Source: Branchinecta lynchi (lineage: Eukaryota; Arthropoda; Branchiopoda; Anostraca; Branchinectidae). Taken from it: a DNA stretch of 64,000 nt. Position 1 is the first letter of the stretch. Every line of letters begins with the position of its first letter. The notes under the pieces were generated by a model, which did not search any database, was not told where the DNA came from, and was given only the letters and a program-made list of their open reading frames with translations. This document shows positions 50,798 to 59,700 of this stretch, one piece after another. Location of the stretch: NCBI GenBank assembly GCA_023053575.1, contig JAKZAP010000006.1, positions 18,857,280 to 18,921,279 on the forward strand, in the 5' to 3' direction. A program made the translations under genes and the position numbers.

Positions 50798-53700
50798 GTA
50801 AATCGTCAGCCTATTAGGACTGTACATGATGAATAGAGTGATTTTAAGACTGAATGATGACTGAATTGAATTAATCTGAATGTGACATCTGAAACCAGTC
50901 TGAAACTTATATGTGGTATTTCCATCATGTTTCAATCTAGTAAAAACATTCTCAAAATTCGGATGTCCCTGGGATACTTTACAATTGTCCAAAAAATCAT
51001 AGAAATATCTTGAAAGAATATCTACAGGAGGGGTATCCAACCGCGAATCAGCCTCAAATTTACTCAACCCCGAGTCTGGCCTAAATAGGTTGGAAGGAAG
51101 TTTCAGTGCAGTGCGAACAAGGTCCTATCTGTCAAGAAGGAAACCCTGAGTGACCCAAGACCTGTTTTGGACTGCACAGAAATTTATATTCATATTCGTT
51201 GAAATTCATATTTATAATACTTTTAGTAGGGTAGCTACTAAAAAAATAACTTTCAAATTCTGATCTTTTGGTGACAGGATTATGATTATCCTGAACTTTA
51301 GCTTTGGTTTCAGCTCAGCAATACATCTCTAATTTGCTGCTACGTATCCCAATTCTTGATTTGAAAAACACTAATTACAATGGGAGCTTTTTGGCAGCAT
51401 GCCAGCACGTGTTCAAAAATTGTGTAGTTTTGCTAAAAAAATATTCTGAGAATGATGACATCACACAGCAATGTTGGTACAAATGCATGGCGGCTGCCAT
51501 TTTGTCTTGTAATTCTTATTGAAACTGGGTGTCAGTTTTTATATTGGGAGCAGAGGAAGGTGGATTATAAGAGAAACTAGGAATATGATGCTCAAGTTCG
51601 AAGAACCAGCTATTCACTGGTGTAGCCAGTTTTGGATATTCAGTCTTAGGTATCAATTAATTCTTATAGAGAAGTTCAGGTACTTTTTTGTATACCTTAG
51701 ATTACTTGCAATTATATAATGATAACATAAGGACATATTACTGATGGACTTATTAAATTAAAGATTTTTTCCTGAATACAGTGGTATATTTGAAAAATTT
51801 TTATCAGCTGTTTTAGACTGAAAAAAAAAAAAATTATGATAAATTCTTAGTAATTCATTTTTCATTACAAAAAAATCGGCAAATTGGCGCTACTTTCGGG
51901 TAGGGCTTTTTGTGGCTACCCTACATTTAGGACAAACAAATATTTGAATCAAGAACTTACTAAACAACAAGCTCTATCCTCAGCTCTCTTTATTTTTGAA
52001 CTAGCTCTAACACCCACACTCTTCTCCAGATTGAAAGAGATTATTACCTTTTCCCAATTGAGGAAGAAAACCTAGACAAACTTACCCTGTTGGTCAGCAA
52101 ACCTTTCAGACTGGATAGAGATTACCCAGGACGTTAGACTAGCAACCCTATGCTTTGGGGCACTGTAAGGGAATTTAGAAATCGGTATAAAAGGACGGAT
52201 TTCCAGTTGGGAAGTCAGTTCAGCCGGGAGCTCAGTGGAGCCCAGAACTAAGAAACAATTTCAGTGACATTGTTCAGTGAAGTAACCCAACTCCAATGTA
52301 AGTAGATACAAAATAAATGGGCTTTATTTATTGACATCACCTTCGGAAAGACTCAGTGCATTAAAAAAGATCAGTGATGCCTGGCTTTCGTGCCAGTCTC
52401 CCTGCTGGGGACGTTATGTAAATAGTATTAAATAAGTATATTCAAACAATAAAAGAACTTGAACTTGATTAAAATTCTAGACCAGTCACTGCCGTCACCA
52501 CGCTCGCCCGCTACACCTAACCACGCCCACCTCAGGCCCACCTTAACTAACCCTTCACGCCTACACACCACCGTTCACACTCTATCATAAAGGGTTTTCA
52601 GGCCAAGTTCGAAGTAATAAAAACTCGAGGTTTGATACCCCTCCTGTACTCTTCTTCTTTTTTTCCAATATTTTCCTTCTGACTTATTTTGACAGTATTC
52701 CCAGTTTAATATAGCCTAGGCCAATACAATAACAACCCCAAAACTTGAGCTGAGATATACTTCTGTCATGGCAGATATGCTTACTTACAATTCTGATTTC
52801 TTGTTCAGAATAGCCTACTCTTATCCTATTGGCTACTAAAAAAGTCTTGAAGTTGATTGGCTTGTTTTCATCTGCTTTTTGGGATCCCAAAACGTAAGTG
52901 GAGAGATACCTATGACATCGCAATAGTTGTTCGTCTGTCCATCCGTCTGTCTGTCCGTCTGTGTGTGCTATAACTCTCGAAGGGAATGAGATATTTTGAT
53001 GAAACTTGGTGTGAGGATTCATTGGGTCAAGGGTAAGGTCAAGTTCGTAGATGGGCTCTGTAGCCCTACATTTAGGGGTGGGGGTTCAAATTAAGGAACA
53101 AACAAAATATTTTTAAACAGCTAATTTGATAGTCGATTATGGTGTAAGAAGGCATGCTGAGCACGATAGTGCAAACCATTTTCTCGCCAGACAAGTAGTT
53201 CGTCCCGAATCCGGCAAAACCGGAAAGTTGGTTAAAAGTAAAAGTTTTATATCAAGCTGATTAAATGATCGATTTTGGGGTAAGAAGACATGCTGAACAC
53301 GATGGTGAAAACTATTTTCTCTCTGAAGAAGTAGTTCGTCGGGAATCTGGCAAAAACCGGAAAGCTGGTTAAAAGTAAAAGTTTCATTTGAAGTTGGTTA
53401 AATGTTCGATTCAGGGGTAAAAAAACATGCCACGATGGTGAAAACCATTTTCTCACCAGACAACTAGTTCACCCGGAATCTGGCCAAACCCGAAAATTTC
53501 TTAAAAGCAAAAGTTTGATTAGATGACAGATTAAGGGGTAAGAAAAGAGGCTGAGTCTGTATATGACTTACTAGTTTGGTGTAACAAAAACTCGATGGTA
53601 ATTAACAGTGACAAGTGCGTAGTTTTGCATTACCTTCAAAAACAGTCAGTGAGTTATAATTATTTTATTGCTGGTAATATTTTGAAGTCGAAAGAGTCAG

Positions 53701-56700
53701 TTAAAGACCTTGGTGTTGTTTTCGACACAGGATTGAAGTTTGATAAGCATGCTAGTATTGCTTCAAGGAACGCTAATCACCGTCTGCTGATGATAAAGCG
53801 GAGTTTCTCTAAGTTTAATACAAGGAATTTTGTGACATTGTATAAGACAATGGTGCGACCATTAGTCGAGTATAACTCTTCAGTTTGGAATCCCGTAAAC
53901 AAAACAGACCGGTCCCGAGTAGAGAGGGTTCAGCGCCGGGCCACAAAATTAATTCCATACCTACGGTACTCTACCTACGATTACAGAATGAGACATCTTA
54001 ATCTACCTTCATTGGAGTTCCGTCGGGATCGCAACGACATTCTGAACACTTACAGAATTCTCAACTCGGTAGATAATTTGGACAAAAAACAGTTTTTTGA
54101 GTTTAGTTCATATCAGTCAACCCGTCAGCATTCTTTGAGGTTATACCCACCAAAAATAAACCGGAAAATTGGTCAACGTTCATTTTGTTACCGTGCATGC
54201 CAGACATGGAATGGTTTATCGGAGGAGACCGTTTCCCAACCAAATTTACTTTCATTCAAACAACATCTTGCTGGTACAACGTTCTGCAATAGCGCGTATG
54301 TGAACCCTTTTTAGTTTATATTTGTTATATGTTAAGTGTGTAGTGCAGTGTTGAAAAATGTAGTAAACATCTGTGTGCTTGTAGAGAGAGAAGCTTCGGC
54401 TTAACGTCTTTTTTCTATTAATAAATAAATAAATAAATAAAATATGACAATCGTTTTTTAACCGGACATATAATTAGTCCGGAATCCGGTTGTAACCGAA
54501 TTTTTTTTAAGTCAAACTTTTATTCAAACTTGATTAGATGTCCTTCCTTCCTTCTATGGTATAGTCTTTGGGATCCACTGACCCTTCTAGACTTTTTCTT
54601 GCTGAAGCTTGGCTAAACTTGAGAAGCTGGGCTCAAGGGAGGGTCCTCTTGCCTGGTCAATGACGGTGGTTGGATGGATTTGTTCCAACATCAAGGACGC
54701 TGGATTTGTTTCTGAATTTTCTTTTTTTGCTGGACTAGTAGTTTGCTCGGAAAAAGCAGGAAGTTCGGTCAATATCGTCAAAATAGATATGGCTTATAGA
54801 GGAATATCTGAACTTGGTTTTCTCTGATGACTAGCCTGGCGAAGACTGGATCTGGCGAAGATAAGACCCTATTCTCTGAATCAAATATTATAATTTTGGG
54901 ATCCCATGGACACCTTTGGTCTTGTTCTTCTTGTCCACTGTTTTATATACCTCAACAGAATATTTTCAGCATCATAATGTAACCTTTGTTTTCAAATTAG
55001 GATGGAATTAAAAACAGATGCAAAAAGTGTGTGATCCTGTGCTCAGTCTGCTGGCTAAGGTTAAACATTGGAATTCGAACACACCGAAATTCGAACACAT
55101 TGATTGAACAATTCAAATCGGATACTTTATTTTATTTTCACAAATAGTCAGAGCACTTGCAAAAAATAGAATAGCCAAAAGTCGAGAAAACCCAAAAATC
55201 AACTGCCGCTAGCTTTTAGCAATGCTGTAACCTTTTCACGCAAGGAAATTCTTATCAAAGGTTGCCCAAATTTTAGTTTTTGATTGTTTGGAAATGATTT
55301 CGTAAGCAATACACACTGATTCAGAAATATCTGGCAATGACTTCTGTTGGAATACTTGTGCAAAGAATATTTACTCGGACATAGTATTTCATTTGTGTCC
55401 GACATGTAGGCTACCTATTCGAACAACAGGATTGCAGCTGTTCGTGACTAAAAGCATATCAAACAAAGTATTTTTACCTTTATTTTATCATTGGTAAATG
55501 TTCAGTACCGTAGCTGTCTGAGACGGTCATTCCATGTCCGAGTATGAAAACAGAAGGGCGCTACTTCCAAGCCAGAAAGCTTTTGTTTACATAGCCAATA
55601 AAACCTGGGACAGGCAACAAAAACGTGCAAAATTCCAACCTAAGTTCACAAGCTGTAAATACAAGGCTGTCCTCGCAAAGGTCAAAGAAGAAAAATAACG
55701 TGAATACCTGTCAGAATTTCAAGGCTTTGCTGTATGAGCAAAGTATCTCTGCAAACTATGAAACAAACTACCCTTTATGTTTAGTCCAATCCTTGGCATA
55801 TAAACTTGACCAGGATTTGGTATCCTTTAATCTTTGTTCAGGTATAATCTTTGTAGGTTAACTTGCCTGGCTAACTGACCCAGCAAAAATTAAAACACTT
55901 TTATTGTTCGGAAGGTATGATCCTGGAGCTGGAAATGTTATCACATTTTCACAGTTCATGTTTGTATCACTTATTGGATTCGTCCACACAATGGATTTTG
56001 GAAGAAGAAAGTCGGCCATCCCAGTCAGGTTTGTTATTAATGTTTTCTGAGATGCACGTCTGATTCTTCAACCTGTCATTGATTCAGCTAATAGTGGGAG
56101 TGGATATGTTCTCTTGAGTGAAATATTATGTCACCTTTTTCCTTCAGAACCTTATAGTTCTAAGGAAAAAGTATAATTGTTATCAACAGTTTTTAAGCAA
56201 AGAGGATTGGGTTTGAGTTAACCAGCCGATAATCATATCTGAACAAGAAAATTTAATTTTGTCCGGGTTCAGGGACGGTGATGGCTGCAACACACACAAG
56301 CCATACTGTATGATTGCTATGTCCCTTCTCGCCTGCAAACGGCTTCGAAAACATAAGGTGCATTCGTTGCACTCAGGACTGTCTCTGGTGTTTTGTCACC
56401 AGTATTTATTTATTTATTTATTCATTTATTTCCCTCAGAACTGAGGAGTACAAAATAATGTATAAAAAGAACTATGCCTAAACCATCTGATCCATTCATT
56501 AACACATAAATACTATAAAAAATACACTCGATGTCCAATTAAGTTACAATTATGTACGCACTATTTTATTCACTTGTTAAAAAATGGGTACAGGTTGTGG
56601 GTTTGGAGGGAGTGTCCGAGGCTTCTCTTATAACGCGTTTTCTGGTTCGCCGGTGAGTTGATGAAAACTTGCTAACTTCTCGCTGAAGCCGGGCTTCCGA

Positions 56701-59700
56701 GCAGGTTCTGGTTAGTCCTCACCAGTGAGGTAAAACCTGACACCGGTTATTTCAAAAACGGTTTATAAGACTGGTGAGTAGCCTAGTCACCGGTGGATGC
56801 AAAAACGGCTATAAGAAAAACCGTAGACCACCGGTGAGAACTGCCGTGACAAAGAACGGAGCTATAAGTTAAGATATAATGGAGCCAGCCAAGCTAGGAC
56901 ACTCAGAGAGAGCACCATTCTGTTCATTTTAATTCAGTGTCTTGTTTACTTTCTTACAGGGAGTACTTGATGCTAGTAGTCATGTTCTTCCTCGTGAGTG
57001 TGACGAATAACTACGCCTTGAACTTCAACATATCAATGCCGCTTCACATGATCTTCAGAGCTGTAAGTTCAAAACCTATAGTTACACTTATTTGCGTCTA
57101 GGATGTGTTTGTTAATGGTCCAGCAAAAATTCCGTGGCCGGGTTTCCTGCACTTTTTGTGAGTTCTGGCTGGCTAGCTGGCTTAAGTTCATTATAACTTA
57201 ACAGTTCTGGCTGGAAAATTTGAGTAACAGTAATATAATGCATCATAGAAACTTTCGCCTCTACATATGAAAATTGACAATCCAGCGATGGACCGCTAGA
57301 ATCTGACCTTCTGTCCGTAACAGTTGACGAAACCTGAATACTCTCACATGAAAGTGATGATGGTGCTGAAAATCTATGCAGGAGGTCCGTACCCGTACCC
57401 CTCTACTCTGATCGTCTGTTCGCCCCATGATGGGTAAGCCTATTCTTGAAATGAGTAGGTCGACAGTAAGCATATGAACGATATACGCGTATGCTAAGTT
57501 CGCAGTTCAAGAGTTATGGATGTGTACAAGCTATTTCCTGCGGTGATCGCAGAGCCTTCACTACCTGGAACTGTGCATTGGTCAGAATATTGACAACCAA
57601 ATGCTATATTCTGACACAGGACGTTAAACAAGAAGCAGAAAGCTTCTGCAGCTGATCGCGAACCTGTCGTTGATTTAGATTAACATCTGCTGTGCTTTGT
57701 TTTTCTACTATCAGCTTTCTTGACAGTTTTTGTGGCACTTGCCTTCCGTGCCAAGTGCCATATACCGATGACTTTTCCGTTAGTCTGTCGGTCGGTCGGT
57801 CAGTCCGGTGATCGCGAGTTATGGTACATCCAGATTTGCTAGGAAGATGAAACTTTGCAGGCATATTAAGGACCGACGAAACTAACTTGGAAATAGTCAC
57901 TTTCCAAATCCGCCATCGTGGGGAAGTTGAGGGAGGGGGAATCGGGAATATTGACTTTTGAACGGGGGATTGGGCCTTAATGAAACTTGATATTTGGAAA
58001 GATCTCGTGTCTCAGATGTCATACTTCAAGTAAGGAACGGATCCGGTGGCTATTGGGGAGTTGGAGGGGGGGGGGGGGATCTTGTGACACGTCCAGAGTG
58101 AAAGGATCGGGATGAAATTTGGTGGAAGAACAAGCCCAAGCCCTAGATACATAATTTACAAGACCGGACCGGATCGAGGCACTGTGGGGGGAGTTGGAGG
58201 AAGGGTTCCGAAATTCCGATGATCCAGAATAAGGTGCTTCCAGATGGGCTAGGAGATGAAACTTGACGGACGTGTCTGGGACTCCACCGTCTTTACTTAA
58301 GAACAGTCGTTTCTCCGATTCGACCATCGTGGGCGGAGTGGAGGGAGGAGGAATCCCGAATCTTGATATATGTGTATAACTGTCGGTTCCTGATGAAACT
58401 TGAAATTTGGAAAGACCTCGTGCCTCAAAAGTCTCATTTCAACTCCGGAACGGATCCGGTGACTTTGGGGGAGTTGGATGGGGGTGGGGGCGGAAATCTT
58501 GTGACGACAAGTTCAGAGTGGAGGGATCGGGACTAAACCCGGTGGGAAGAACAAGCAAGACACCTAGGTACATCGTTGACAGAACCGGACCGGATCTGGG
58601 CACTGTTGGGGGTGTTGGAGTCTCGAGGGAGGGTGGGGGACTGAAAAATTCCAGTGATCACGATTTAATGTACTTCTAGATATACTAGGACTATGAAAGT
58701 GTGCTGTCACATTACAGATCCAACAAGATTGACCGAAAAGTAGTCATTTACCATATCCAACCACCCTAGGGGGGGGGGGGAGGGAGGGAGGGAAATTCCG
58801 CTAACTTGAGGCACGTATAACGTTCAAACCGGTGATCACATCTAAATGAAACTTCATAGTTGGGAAGAGTACATGCCTCTGATGTCTTATTTCGACTCCG
58901 GATCGGATTTCTTGATCTCCTTAAATTGCTGATCTTAACCGCAATGTCATGATCCCGAAGGGCCCGTGCTCGTTTGTGCCTCAAGGGTTTTGCTTACAAA
59001 GGAATTCCTAGTCCTCTTAAAGTACGCATCTTACCTGCAAAGTGAAAACTATACATTTTCATGGTCCCCAAGGGCCCATGATAGTTTGCGCCTTAGAGGT
59101 TTTACTTACAAATGAACTCCTAGCCTCCGTAAAGTGCGCATCATAACTGCGAAGAAATATATACTAATCGAAGAAACGATTATTTTCATGATCCCCAAGG
59201 GTCTATGACCATTTTTGCCTCAAGGGCTTTGATTGCAAATGAGTTCCGTAAAGTACTCATGTTAACCGCAAAATACAAAATATGCTTTTTGGGATCCCAA
59301 AACGTAAGTGGAGGGATACCTATGACATCGCAAAAGTTGTCCGTCTGTCCGTCCGTCCGTCCGTCCGTCCGTCCGTCCGTCTGTCCGTCCGTCTGTAAGC
59401 ACGATAACTCTCGAAGGGAACGAGATATTTTGATGAAACTTGGTGTGAGGGTTCGTTGGGTCGTCGGACCAGTCAAGTTCGTAGATGGGCTTTGTAGCTC
59501 TACATTTAGGGGTGGGGGAGGGGATTCAAATTAAGGGACAAACAAAGTGTTTTGAAACAGCTAATGTGATAGTCGATTATGGGGTAAGAAGACATGCTGA
59601 AGACGATGGTGAAAACCATTTTGTCATCGGACAAGTAGTTAGCCCGGAATTCGGCCAAAACCGGAAAGTTTGTTGAAAGTAAAAGTTTTATTTGAAGTTG

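Larger units (their letters stand above)
52874..54928 (+). mobile_element. family B element interrupted by a LINE, SLC35B4 intron 1
   Basis: Starts TTTTTGGGATCCCAAAACGT, then (GTCY)n at 52925-52965, GATGAAACTTGGTGTGAGG and monomers. After the LINE (53568-54441) it continues and ends TTTGGGATCCCATGGACACC and TTTGGTCTTGTT. Confidence 0.7.
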
